NCBI RefSeq assembly: GCF_021032705.1
Contig: NZ_JAHVXI010000004.1
Coordinates: forward strand, 303,179 to 367,178
Direction: 5' to 3'
DNA length: 64,000 bases
Source of the DNA: Psychroserpens luteolus
GTDB lineage: Bacteria; Bacteroidota; Bacteroidia; Flavobacteriales; Flavobacteriaceae
The notes under the pieces are model-generated. The model did not search any database. It was not told the origin of the DNA and saw only the letters and a program-made list of their open reading frames with translations. Positions 35,164 through 43,705 of the stretch are shown here, in pieces. Position 1 is the first letter of the stretch; each line of letters begins with the position of its first letter. The position numbers and the translations under genes are program-made.

Positions 35164-36012
35164 CTATTTCTTTTGCAAGAGATAAAAATGCTCATTTAAA
35201 ATATGGTCTTTTTCGAGTTGTATAAGATGGTTATAAGTTTTAGATAGACTGAAGTAATCTTGATGGTCAATGAGCTTGTAATTCTTTATGTTTTCGTAAT
35301 ATATATCATTTATTGTTTGGTAATCGCTTTCTCTCATATTGATGACTTTTTTACCAAAAAAATCTAATAATCTTTTAAAAGCTTGAGAGTCTTTTAAACT
35401 ATCTTGAAATGAACCGCTACCTATAAAATCACCAGTATGTTGAAGTGTGTCAAAGAAATCAAACAATCTGTTGGTTTCTGCTCTGTCCAGAAAGAATAAA
35501 ACACCTTCTATAAGAATAAAAGATTTGCGATTGCCTTTTATGGCTTCTATTTGTTCTCTTAGATCATCTTCATAATCATCACTAAAATCCACACCAATAG
35601 CATGGATACGACGTTTAGGAAGAACATTTTCATGCTGCCAATCGTCTAGTTTTTCGGTTTTGTATTGTATAATTTCAGATTTGTCAATTTCAATATGAAT
35701 AAGACTTTCGTTCAAAAGAAAAGGATACATACTAAAACCACATCCAAAGTTAATGAGTACTTCTACATGATTTGTATCTATCAATTTCTTGAGAGTGTCA
35801 AGAAAATATCGGTTTCTCAGGCAATGCGTTGCAGCTTCTTCAGAAGATACTTTTTCAAGATAGTCTTCAATCCATTTTTCGGTTTTTGAGTTATTCCAAA
35901 GCTTCGCATAATAATCCTGACTCAACTGTTCATTTGAAGATCGAAACATCGACGTGACAAATGCAGTTTCATGTATTTCTATGTGCTTCTTTTTACCTTC
36001 GGAATTTGACAT
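35164..36012 (-). CDS. SAM-dependent methyltransferase, leucine carboxyl methyltransferase (COG3315) type
   Basis: The 282-residue cytosolic protein has a class I methyltransferase fold: EAATHCLRNRYFLDTL, the SAM-binding LINFGCGFSMYPFLL (motif I), HIEIDKSEIIQYKTEKL (acidic loop) and FILIEGVLFFLD (motif for the LCM/PPM family). The family methylates carboxyl groups or small polyketide-like substrates; the target is unknown. It lies 22 bases downstream of the DUF4287/DUF5655 gene and is probably co-transcribed. Confidence 0.85.
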   Translation of the reverse strand: MSNSEGKKKHIEIHETAFVTSMFRSSNEQLSQDYYAKLWNNSKTEKWIEDYLEKVSSEEAATHCLRNRYFLDTLKKLIDTNHVEVLINFGCGFSMYPFLLNESLIHIEIDKSEIIQYKTEKLDDWQHENVLPKRRIHAIGVDFSDDYEDDLREQIEAIKGNRKSFILIEGVLFFLDRAETNRLFDFFDTLQHTGDFIGSGSFQDSLKDSQAFKRLLDFFGKKVINMRESDYQTINDIYYENIKNYKLIDHQDYFSLSKTYNHLIQLEKDHILNEHFYLLQKK

Positions 36013-36034
36013 GTTTCCATTGTATTATCGCTCA

Positions 36035-36577
36035 CTATTCTGCCTTTACATAGGCTTCTTTCATCCAGCCAATCAACTCTTGATCAATATCATTTTCCGA
36101 GGTGATTTGCACACGATGCGTACACATGGTTCCAAAAGGACCAGAGTTGCCTAAGCGATCGGTTGTTGGTTTTTCAGGTAGTTTCAGCCCTAAATCAATT
36201 CGTGTTTTAGTGGCTGGCTTAATCAATACAAATTGACGATTCCTAATCACACTAACACTTGTTTTTTTTGGCGTAATGGTCACATCATCTCCAAAATTCT
36301 TTACTACACTTAACAACTTCTCATAAATAGGAAATAAGGCTTCCTTGCCTTTATATTGATTAGATACTAAATCATCTGAAGTGTATTGTTCATCTTTAGA
36401 TAGTGTCACAATAGTATTTGCAAATCCGTGAGTAACGCCATGTTCTTTTTTTAGGAAATTAACACCATCAGAATGTTTAACAAAAGCTTTGGTTTTTAAT
36501 ATCGATTTCCATTGGTCTAATGACTTACCAGTTTTTTCTGGCATATTATTGATCATCGTTTGTAATGCTTTGTCCAT
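36035..36577 (-). CDS. DUF4287 + DUF5655 domain protein
   Basis: The 180-residue cytosolic protein combines a DUF4287 region (about 1-60, KTGKSLDQWKSILKTKAF ... FLKKEHGVTHGFANTIV) with a DUF5655 region (about 85-178, ALFPIYEKLLSVVKNFGDDVTITPKK ... FVLIKPATKTRIDLGLKL). Both are common in soil and marine bacteria and have no assigned activity, although DUF5655 is sometimes attached to nucleic-acid-related proteins. It is upstream of the methyltransferase gene. Confidence 0.85.
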   Translation of the reverse strand: MDKALQTMINNMPEKTGKSLDQWKSILKTKAFVKHSDGVNFLKKEHGVTHGFANTIVTLSKDEQYTSDDLVSNQYKGKEALFPIYEKLLSVVKNFGDDVTITPKKTSVSVIRNRQFVLIKPATKTRIDLGLKLPEKPTTDRLGNSGPFGTMCTHRVQITSENDIDQELIGWMKEAYVKAE

Positions 36578-36650
36578 GAGTCAACTGTTTGTTTAAAGTT
36601 TATTGTATTTAAAGATAGAACAAGTTATTAATATTTCAGATTAACACAAT

Positions 36651-36682
36651 AAAAAAGAGTAAGCATCATACTTACCCTTTTA
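36651..36682 (-). terminator. Terminator of the cadherin-like lipoprotein gene
   Basis: Arms near GAGTAAG / CTTACCC with loop CATCATA; minus-strand T run of six. Confidence 0.7.
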
Positions 36683-36702
36683 AACAAACTAACGTGATTT
36701 GG

Positions 36703-37641
36703 CTAATCCCATTGTTTTAGTGTTGTACTCAAACCTTGATAAAGGAAAACGGCATTAATATTACCATTTGTAATCATATTGGTATCGCCACCATTGCCCC
36801 AACCGTAGATTGTTCCAGAAATACTTTTAAAGCCAATACTGTTATTAGCAAAAATAGCAAGGTGTGCTTCGGCAGATGTTGCGGTCGCATTTCCTTTTAT
36901 TACAAAATGGTTGTATTCTGCATTGTGCTCGGGTAAGGTCGTTCCAATAGATTCGTAAATTCCAAATTCGTCTCCCTGTGATAATTTAACTTTACTACCA
37001 GAAACATTATTTGCCCAGGAGTAGTGTTTAAAAGCAAAAATATAACTGCCTTCTGGTATAGTGTTACCATTTCTATTTGCTAAAAGAGAATTACCTGGAT
37101 TTTGTTCTATGCTCGCAGTACTAGAAAAGTGATTATCTGTTGCTCCACTTTTAGTCACTTCAGCTAAGTAATTAGCCAAATCATTGTATTCACTTTCAGT
37201 AATGCTTATCCATTGGCCATTGGCAGCATTATCATAAGCGGTTCTCGAGTTATTCAAGAAGGCTGCAATATCATCTATATTATTAATTGAAATGATAACA
37301 GCTTTGTTTTCAGTATCAGTTCCGTTGGTAGCATTGACAGTTAGCGTGATAACAGGATTAGTTTCATAATCGAAGACTTGCCAAGCTAACACTCTTAATT
37401 CTCCTGAATTGCTGTCAATACTCATGGCTTGTGAAATCGATTGTGAAGTAATACTAAAGGTTATTTCTCCAGAGAGGTTTGAGTTAACCGTTGTCACTAA
37501 ATCTCCCGATGTTGGATATTCATCAATTGATGCTTCTATGGTGTTGTTAGTGGGAGGAGGATTGCTAGAGTCATCTTCACTCGAGCAAGCGAAAATAGTT
37601 ATGGCAAATAAGAGCGTTAAAAGTTTACATTGAATTTTCAT
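36703..37641 (-). CDS. Cadherin-like-repeat lipoprotein
   Basis: The 312-residue protein has a lipoprotein signal (MKIQCKLLTLLFAITIFAC, Cys19) followed by a Ser/Asp/Pro linker. Residues about 38-125 form one cadherin-like domain (EYPTSGDLVTTV ... FSITSQSISQAMSIDSNSGELRVLAWQVFDYET), and the rest is an unrecognised, beta-rich domain with several Trp. It should sit on the outer membrane, perhaps surface-exposed. The region upstream of its start holds four TGGACA repeats, so it may belong to the same regulon as the surface operon at 40-50 kb. Confidence 0.8.
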   Translation of the reverse strand: MKIQCKLLTLLFAITIFACSSEDDSSNPPPTNNTIEASIDEYPTSGDLVTTVNSNLSGEITFSITSQSISQAMSIDSNSGELRVLAWQVFDYETNPVITLTVNATNGTDTENKAVIISINNIDDIAAFLNNSRTAYDNAANGQWISITESEYNDLANYLAEVTKSGATDNHFSSTASIEQNPGNSLLANRNGNTIPEGSYIFAFKHYSWANNVSGSKVKLSQGDEFGIYESIGTTLPEHNAEYNHFVIKGNATATSAEAHLAIFANNSIGFKSISGTIYGWGNGGDTNMITNGNINAVFLYQGLSTTLKQWD

Positions 37642-37797
37642 AATACTAGTGTTTTGTGGTTTTGTAATAAGTTTTTGTAGCGACTTGCAACTGGTAAAGT
37701 CTGCAGCCTAACCAGAGCAAGGCACCACAAAACTGGTTGTCAAATTAATGACACAACAAACCTACAATCAGGATATTATGATTAAAAATAAGTAGAG

Positions 37798-37846
37798 TGG
37801 ACATCATGTGGACATCCAAAATAGGCAAATGGACAATTAGTGGACT
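37798..37846. promoter_or_regulatory. Four TGGACA direct repeats with 11/21/11-bp spacing
   Basis: TGGACA begins at 37798, 37809 and 37830, and TGGACT at 37841. The two pairs each have an 11-bp period and are two helix turns apart. The array lies 157-205 bases upstream of the cadherin-like lipoprotein and just past the TPR-HTH regulator gene. The same paired motif occurs at 39950 and 40695. Confidence 0.6.
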
Positions 37847-37866
37847 TTTGTTTTTAAGTTGTTGAT

Positions 37867-39801
37867 TTACAGATCTATAACTAATTCTTGCAGCGAGTCT
37901 TCAGTAGAGAGTTGTAATTTTTTGCGTAGTCTATATCGTGCTTTTTTAACACCTTCGGCAGAAATATTTAAAATGTTCGCAATCTCTTTACTAGAGAGAT
38001 TCATTTTTAATAGTGCCATAAGTCTTAAATCATTCGTAGATACCTCTGGGTAGGTTTTCATGACCTTCGCGTTGAAGTCTTTGTGTACGTCTTCAAAATA
38101 GGTTCTAAATTGCTCCCAGTTATTATCATTATTAATATCCAGATTTATGGTATTAATAACCTTCTGATAGTTTCTTGAATTTTCAGGTCCAGATTTTAAG
38201 TCTTTGAGTTGTGATTTTAAATCCAATAAAACTTCGTTTTTATGCGCCAGATGTAATGCATGAGTTGTTAATTCTTTTTCCTTAAATTCAAGAGATGCGT
38301 CTAATTTTTCACGTTCGGCTTTATTACGTTTTATTTTTTGTCGCAGTCCGTATAATATGAAACCAGCTAATAAAAGCAAAGAACCAATACCAATAATCAA
38401 AAGGAGTTGGCGTGTATTTGCTACTTTTTCTTGTGCTTTAAGAAGTTCGATTTCAGATTTTTGCAGTGCGATTTCTTTTTCTTTTCTATTGGTTTCGTAA
38501 ATAATTTTCTGCTCTTCGGCTAAGCTTGTTCTGAGGTAACTATTAAGCGAATCTTTGGCGTCACTACTTTCTTGTAGCTCGTTGTAAGCCTCATTAAGTC
38601 GTCCTAACTGCTTTAGTGCGCGAGATCTAAAGAGTTTTGACCAGCTAATATCTTTAAAGGAGTTTATAGCCTCAGCATCTTTTAGGCAATAATCAAAATT
38701 TGCTAGTGCAGCTTTGGATTGATTTATTTTTAAATTTAATTGGCCTTGTGTTAAATTATAATCATAATGTGCACCACCTCTTTTGAGATCATCATCTAAC
38801 TTATTATAGTCTTCAAGATAAGATTTGGCTTCTGTAATATGGTCCTGGCGTGTTTCTAATTCTGCCATTTGTATTAATGTTTTAGCCGTATTCCGTCTTA
38901 AATTAATCATTTTTGAAATTTGTAAGGCCTCTTCAAAGTTTTGCTTAGCATCGTCATAGCGCTTAAGTTCCATTAAACCAATACCTTTCATACGAAGTAA
39001 TTGTGCTTTCATATTATTTTGTCCGATAACATCGCTAATTTCAATACCAATATCTAATTGTGAAATACCAGATTCATAATCAAACATTTCTAAATAGAGT
39101 ACACCTGTCTTGTAATAGGTTTGTGGTAAGTATAATGAGTCGTTAAATTGTTCTCTTAACTCAATAGCTTCGAGCATTTTTGATAAGCTAATATTTCTAT
39201 GACCTCTTTCCAGTGCAATATCACTTTTATGTTCTAACATAGTAGCCATTAAAGCGGTGTCTTTATGTTTTAAAATTAAAGGTTCAATTTCATTTATGAT
39301 GCGTTCTATACTGTCTTGTGGTTTTGAGAGCGCTTTCATGGTAATTATAATGTTAGACTTGATAGTTAATCCTAAAATAGTGTCACCAACTTTCATGAAT
39401 TCGTTACCAGATTTATCTAGATACTCCATGGCATCATCATAATTACTCTGTGTATATGAATAGTTGGCTTTTACAGCATATAAATTTGCCAAGCCTCTTT
39501 CGTATGTTTTTGTTTTATAAATTGTTTCAGCACTATCAATATAGGTTTTAGCCTTTTGCGGATCTTGATAAATAATCATCTCAGCTATAGTTAATTGCTC
39601 TGTTGCTCGAATGCTATCATTTTTTGCCGTATTAATTATTTGCTGCATGCTATCCACTTTTTTTTCTAACTGTGCATTTAAATTGAAATGTATTCCGAAG
39701 ACTAATAGAAAAAATAGAAAAGCTAATTTGTCCACCTTCGAGTAGACATTATTCTGAAATTTTAAAATTGGGACATTTTTGGTACGAGATTTTGATTCCA
39801 T
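37867..39801 (-). CDS. Membrane TPR protein with C-terminal LuxR-type HTH (transcriptional regulator)
   Basis: The 644-residue protein has an exported N-terminal part and a cytoplasmic DNA-binding end. After an unusual 20-residue polar lead comes a signal-like segment (LAFLFFLLVFGIHFNLNAQ), then about ten tetratricopeptide-like repeats (about 50-430) in the periplasm, one transmembrane helix (about 462-483, LLLIIGIGSLLLLAGFILYGL), a basic coiled-coil linker, and a LuxR/NarL-type HTH (about 580-635, STNDLRLMALLKMNLSSKEIANILNISAEGVKKARYRLRKKL). This is a one-component membrane sensor-regulator type common in Bacteroidota. TGGACA repeat arrays flank the gene on both sides and precede the surface-protein operon, so I infer that it binds them. 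No ATG closer to the signal segment is present. Confidence 0.88.
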   Translation of the reverse strand: MESKSRTKNVPILKFQNNVYSKVDKLAFLFFLLVFGIHFNLNAQLEKKVDSMQQIINTAKNDSIRATEQLTIAEMIIYQDPQKAKTYIDSAETIYKTKTYERGLANLYAVKANYSYTQSNYDDAMEYLDKSGNEFMKVGDTILGLTIKSNIIITMKALSKPQDSIERIINEIEPLILKHKDTALMATMLEHKSDIALERGHRNISLSKMLEAIELREQFNDSLYLPQTYYKTGVLYLEMFDYESGISQLDIGIEISDVIGQNNMKAQLLRMKGIGLMELKRYDDAKQNFEEALQISKMINLRRNTAKTLIQMAELETRQDHITEAKSYLEDYNKLDDDLKRGGAHYDYNLTQGQLNLKINQSKAALANFDYCLKDAEAINSFKDISWSKLFRSRALKQLGRLNEAYNELQESSDAKDSLNSYLRTSLAEEQKIIYETNRKEKEIALQKSEIELLKAQEKVANTRQLLLIIGIGSLLLLAGFILYGLRQKIKRNKAEREKLDASLEFKEKELTTHALHLAHKNEVLLDLKSQLKDLKSGPENSRNYQKVINTINLDINNDNNWEQFRTYFEDVHKDFNAKVMKTYPEVSTNDLRLMALLKMNLSSKEIANILNISAEGVKKARYRLRKKLQLSTEDSLQELVIDL

Positions 39802-39949
39802 GTTTTGTGGTGGTTAGATTATTCAAGATACTAACATTTAATAATATAATTCAAATATCTAATAATCAATTAATTGCATGTTATTTTTTAATCTTTATTT
39901 GCTTAATATAAATATCCTCAAATTTTTATTTGCATACTTTTTTTGATGG

Positions 39950-39966
39950 TGGACAAATGGTGGACA
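39950..39966. promoter_or_regulatory. TGGACA pair with 11-bp period between divergent genes
   Basis: TGGACA starts at 39950 and 39961 in the divergent region between the TPR-HTH regulator and the beta-barrel gene at 40030, whose start is 64 bases downstream. The 5-base spacer AATGG follows TGGACA-A, nearly the same as in the pair at 40695. Confidence 0.6.
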
Positions 39967-40029
39967 AGGCGATATTTATAAAAAACCAGGCCTTATTTTA
40001 TCTAAATTGCTTCAACAAAAACTGGTTTC

Positions 40030-40677
40030 ATGATAAAGAATTATTCAATTCTTATAGTTGTTCTATTACTAAGTAATTTATGTTTTTGCCAACAACTCAG
40101 CTTTGAGTTTGGCACAACGGTTTCATCTTTTGATTATGAAAATTCACAAGGGCAACCTCTCAATAATTTACTCTCTAAATCGAAATCCTATTTTGGTATG
40201 GGTTATAGACAAACTATAAATAATAGCAGAACATTGTTTTTGTCGCTAGGAGCATCCTACAATAGCTATGCAGCAATTGGTAGTGAATCTAGTATTGATA
40301 ATTACTTTGAATGGGATGTGAGTTACCTAGGCGTAAAAGCTGGATTAGGAATAAAGATGTTTGAACTAAGAGATCTAAGCTTTTTTGCTAACGTTTCAAT
40401 GGCTTCAGAGTTTTTGATAAGGGGAAACCAAACAATAAACAATGATGTTTTTAACCTTGTAGGTGAAGAAGAATTTAATAACAATATTTTATTCTTTAGA
40501 GGAGGAGTAGAGATGCAGTACCCTATTTCAAGAAGTACCGCAATTTTTGTGGGTTATAATTATGGGAAATCAGTATTGATTAGTAGTGGAAAGAATGCTG
40601 AAAAACTGAATTTGAATGCACATCAGTTTGGTTTGGGTTTTATCATAAATCTGCCTAAATGCTATTGCAGTTATTAA
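40030..40677 (+). CDS. Outer-membrane beta-barrel protein
   Basis: The 215-residue product has a signal peptide (MIKNYSILIVVLLLSNLCFCQ) and alternating hydrophobic/polar strands typical of an eight-stranded barrel (KSYFGMGYRQTI, TLFLSLGASYNSY, VSYLGVKAGLGIKMF, NILFFRGGVEMQYP, AIFVGYNYGKSVL, HQFGLGFIINL). Such proteins are small outer-membrane porin-like or OmpA-barrel-like proteins. It ends with an unusual CYCSY rather than an aromatic terminus. A TGGACA pair lies upstream and another downstream, before the surface-protein operon. Confidence 0.78.
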   Translation: MIKNYSILIVVLLLSNLCFCQQLSFEFGTTVSSFDYENSQGQPLNNLLSKSKSYFGMGYRQTINNSRTLFLSLGASYNSYAAIGSESSIDNYFEWDVSYLGVKAGLGIKMFELRDLSFFANVSMASEFLIRGNQTINNDVFNLVGEEEFNNNILFFRGGVEMQYPISRSTAIFVGYNYGKSVLISSGKNAEKLNLNAHQFGLGFIINLPKCYCSY

Positions 40678-40694
40678 GCAATTGAGCATTTAAG

Positions 40695-40711
40695 TAGACA
40701 AATGGTGGACA
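40695..40711. promoter_or_regulatory. TAGACA/TGGACA pair with 11-bp period before the surface-protein operon
   Basis: TAGACA at 40695 and TGGACA at 40706 repeat the 11-bp spacing seen at 37798 and 39950 and share the spacer AATGG. The pair ends 90 bases before the first gene of the 40.8-49.9 kb operon. Confidence 0.6.
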
Positions 40712-40800
40712 TATAAGCTGTTTTTAAAATAAATGAATAATTACTTATAAGTTTAAGCTATCAACACTATTAATAGTTTGGCAATAAATAGAATAAAGCA

Positions 40801-41310
40801 ATGAAAACTTTAATATGCATACTAATACTGTTTGGATTTTCACAAGAATTTCTGGCACAAGATAATTCAGGATATCGCATAATGAGATCAAGTCTTGGCA
40901 GCAGTGGGTCTTCTCAAAATGTAGTCACTTCAAAGGGAACTTACAAAGTGAGTCAAAGTGTAGGTCAAGCAAGCGTTATCGGAACACATTTTAACAATGG
41001 TTACTATTTAAGACAAGGATATCAGCAGCCTTTAAGCAATATAATCGCCGTTAAAGGCTATGATTATAATCTTGAAGCTGAAGTATATCCCAACCCTTTT
41101 AGAGAATCAATAACTATTGCATTTAGTAATTCGATACTAAAAAAAATATCTGTGATGGTATTTGATGTAGATGCTAAATTAGTCCATTCTCAAGAATTTT
41201 TACCAGCTCAAAAAATCAAACTAAAGATTAGTGGTATTGCAACAGGAACCTATTTTTTAAAAGTGATTTCTGGTAGCAAGCATTTTAACACAAAACTTAT
41301 AAAAATTTGA
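40801..41310 (+). CDS. Short secreted protein with T9SS type A sorting domain
   Basis: The 169-residue product has a signal peptide (MKTLICILILFGFSQEFLAQ), a short mature region with the motif YKVSQSVGQASVIGTHFNNGYYLRQGYQQP that I know from small Bacteroidota T9SS proteins, and a C-terminal sorting domain (about 90-169, VYPNPFRESITIAFS ... GTYFLKVISGSKHFNTKLIKI). It is probably secreted by T9SS. First gene of the operon; the next start follows within 33 bases. Confidence 0.85.
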   Translation: MKTLICILILFGFSQEFLAQDNSGYRIMRSSLGSSGSSQNVVTSKGTYKVSQSVGQASVIGTHFNNGYYLRQGYQQPLSNIIAVKGYDYNLEAEVYPNPFRESITIAFSNSILKKISVMVFDVDAKLVHSQEFLPAQKIKLKISGIATGTYFLKVISGSKHFNTKLIKI

Positions 41311-41342
41311 AAAGGAAATTAATAATTATAAACCCATCAATT

Positions 41343-43673
41343 ATGAAAAGAATACTTACTCTTACACTGTTTATTTGTTTAATGTCCCAGGCATTTGCAC
41401 AAACGGATGGCATTTCATACCAAGCCGTAATTATTAGTCCAGATAATTTAGAATTACCTGGAGTAGATTCTGAAGGTAATTATTTGCCAAATACAACAAT
41501 AGCCATAAGGTTTACAATATATGATAGTGGCAATCAAATAGAATTTCAAGAAGTTCAAATTACAAATACAGATGAGTTTGGACGTATCAATCTTTTGATT
41601 GGAGATGCAGAACACGATTATTTTAAGGAAATAAGTTGGGATGGCACTCCCAAAGATTTGAAAGTAGAGATTGATTTTGATGCTGGTAATAATTTTGAAA
41701 CCATGAGCAGGGAAAGATTAACATTTCTACCTTACGCTTATCATAGAAATATTACAGCTACTGGAACCCTAACCGTAGATGATAGAACATATTTAAATGG
41801 AGAATTACAGGTTGAAGGTCCAACAAATTTGAGCAGTACTTTAGATGTAAATAATGGAAATGCTACTAACCTAACAGGAACTTTAGATGTTGATGGCATA
41901 GTAAATCTAAATGAAGCCTTTAATGTAAACAACGGAAACCCATCGACATTAACAGGAGATTTAGGTGTTAATGGGAATACTGCCTTAGATGGAACTTTAG
42001 ATGTTCTAGGATTAACAACCTTAAACGATTTAACTGTGAATGGAGAAGCTAGTTTTGGAGAACTAACAGCAGAAACATTAAAAGTTACAGATTCAACGCA
42101 TTTGGATGGCGGACTTAATGTAACTTCAGATTCACAGGTAAAAATAACGTCAACTTTAAATGGATCCGATTTAGATATCAATAAATATCCATTGCTAATT
42201 GAAGGCGGAAACCAAGGGATTGCGATTAAAGTGAATGCAGTAGGTGCCAGAAATGAAAACAATTATATTTCGTTTTGGGATGAAACATCACCAAATGACG
42301 TGTCTGAGTTAGCACCATTAGCAGGTATTGGAGGTGCTGCTAATATTTTATGGGAGTTGCTGAGTGGTGGAGCACCATTTGAGCCATGGGTGGATTTTTA
42401 TGGCAATGACGCAAATACAGTCTCTGGTGTTACGATTCCAAATTATGATAATGCACCAATGCTTTGGGGAAGAATAGAAGGCGAAACAGTTGAATCTGAA
42501 TTTACTAATAATGCAGATTATAATTTAGATAGATTAAACGTAATTTATGATGTTGTAGATGGGTCTTTAGATTTGGTTTGGCAAACAATTGATGTCACAA
42601 TAGCAGGTATTGCTTTAACTTCGGCATCTGCAGATGTAAGAGCTTGTGTTGGGTTTGGTGCTTGTGTAGTATCACCAGGACCAGCAAAAATAGCCGCAGA
42701 AATAGCATCTTTAGCACTTGAAATAATTAAGGAAATTGCTGCTATAGCAAACGAAATTTTTGCTGTTAGAAACTTGCAAGTTTTTGACTATAACAAACAA
42801 AAATTTAAAGGAGTTTCATATGCATCTGGTGCTGGAGATTATGCAGAGTATCTCATTAGAGCAGATATAAATGAAACGATGTCGTATGGTGATATTGTAG
42901 GAGTCAATGGAGGAAAAATATCTAAGACTACTAACGGATCTCATAGAATGATGGTTATTTCTTATAAACCAATTGTTCTTGGAGCATTACCACAACCTCA
43001 ATTAGAACAATACTATGAAAAAGTAGCTTTTATGGGACAAGTGCCTGTAAAGGTTTATGGAAAAGTAAATATTGGTGATTATATCTTACCTAGTGGTAAT
43101 AATGATGGTATTGGTATAGCTGTATCACCAGCTGACATAAAACCTAGAGATATTAAAAATATCGTTGGTGTTGCATGGGAATCGGTCGATTTTAAATCTG
43201 GTTTTAACTATGTAAATGTTGCTGTAGGATTGAACGCTAACGATACGAGTCCGTTTATTGAAAAATTAGAAGAACAATTTTTAAGTCAGGCTAATGAGAT
43301 CAATGAATTAAAAAAACTTTTGCAGCAGACCATAGAGAGAATCGTTGTTCTTGAAAATGGAACTTCAGTCACAGATATTAATAACTCTCATCTAGATGAA
43401 GATGCTACGAGTGGGATGTCTGCCGATGGACGTAACTATACCGTTGAAAATGATATCATATATTATGAAATAACAGATGCCGACATAGAAAACGGATTAA
43501 AACTAGCCGAAAAAATGATGCAAGATCAGGGTATCGATACTATGAAGCATTTAGTGTGGAAGAAATTAAAAGAAGACCCTAGCTTTAAGCTTAAATTCAC
43601 TAATTCTTTAAAAGATAAGTTTGATCAACACATACATTATCACAAGGAGGTTATTAAAGAAGCTAAAAATTAA
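41343..43673 (+). CDS. Tail-fibre-like secreted protein with beta-repeat stalk and coiled coil
   Basis: The 776-residue product has a signal peptide (MKRILTLTLFICLMSQAFAQ) and an N-terminal domain typical of Bacteroidota fibre proteins (ISYQAVIISPDNLELPG, TIAIRFTIYDSG, FGRINLLIGD). Residues about 140-275 are short repeats (GTLDVDGIVNLNEAFNVNNG, GTLDVLGLTTLNDLTVNG), as in trimeric fibre stalks. A central part contains AGDYAEYLIRADINETMSYGDIVGVNGGKISK, reminiscent of the Peptidase_G2/intramolecular chaperone region of phage tailspikes, and a heptad coiled coil follows (about 640-680, FIEKLEEQFLSQANEINELKKL). No T9SS domain is seen. Role as a surface fibre is inferred. An in-frame start at 41307 would place 12 residues ahead of the signal. 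Confidence 0.75.
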   Translation: MKRILTLTLFICLMSQAFAQTDGISYQAVIISPDNLELPGVDSEGNYLPNTTIAIRFTIYDSGNQIEFQEVQITNTDEFGRINLLIGDAEHDYFKEISWDGTPKDLKVEIDFDAGNNFETMSRERLTFLPYAYHRNITATGTLTVDDRTYLNGELQVEGPTNLSSTLDVNNGNATNLTGTLDVDGIVNLNEAFNVNNGNPSTLTGDLGVNGNTALDGTLDVLGLTTLNDLTVNGEASFGELTAETLKVTDSTHLDGGLNVTSDSQVKITSTLNGSDLDINKYPLLIEGGNQGIAIKVNAVGARNENNYISFWDETSPNDVSELAPLAGIGGAANILWELLSGGAPFEPWVDFYGNDANTVSGVTIPNYDNAPMLWGRIEGETVESEFTNNADYNLDRLNVIYDVVDGSLDLVWQTIDVTIAGIALTSASADVRACVGFGACVVSPGPAKIAAEIASLALEIIKEIAAIANEIFAVRNLQVFDYNKQKFKGVSYASGAGDYAEYLIRADINETMSYGDIVGVNGGKISKTTNGSHRMMVISYKPIVLGALPQPQLEQYYEKVAFMGQVPVKVYGKVNIGDYILPSGNNDGIGIAVSPADIKPRDIKNIVGVAWESVDFKSGFNYVNVAVGLNANDTSPFIEKLEEQFLSQANEINELKKLLQQTIERIVVLENGTSVTDINNSHLDEDATSGMSADGRNYTVENDIIYYEITDADIENGLKLAEKMMQDQGIDTMKHLVWKKLKEDPSFKLKFTNSLKDKFDQHIHYHKEVIKEAKN

Positions 43674-43705
43674 AATAAACGCGTGTTTCAAATAACTAAA
43701 GTGTT

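Noticed and set aside
41343..43673. Tail-fibre-like gene considered as part of a prophage
   Set aside because: It has a Sec signal peptide, sits in an operon with T9SS proteins, and no phage structural, lysis or integrase gene is present.
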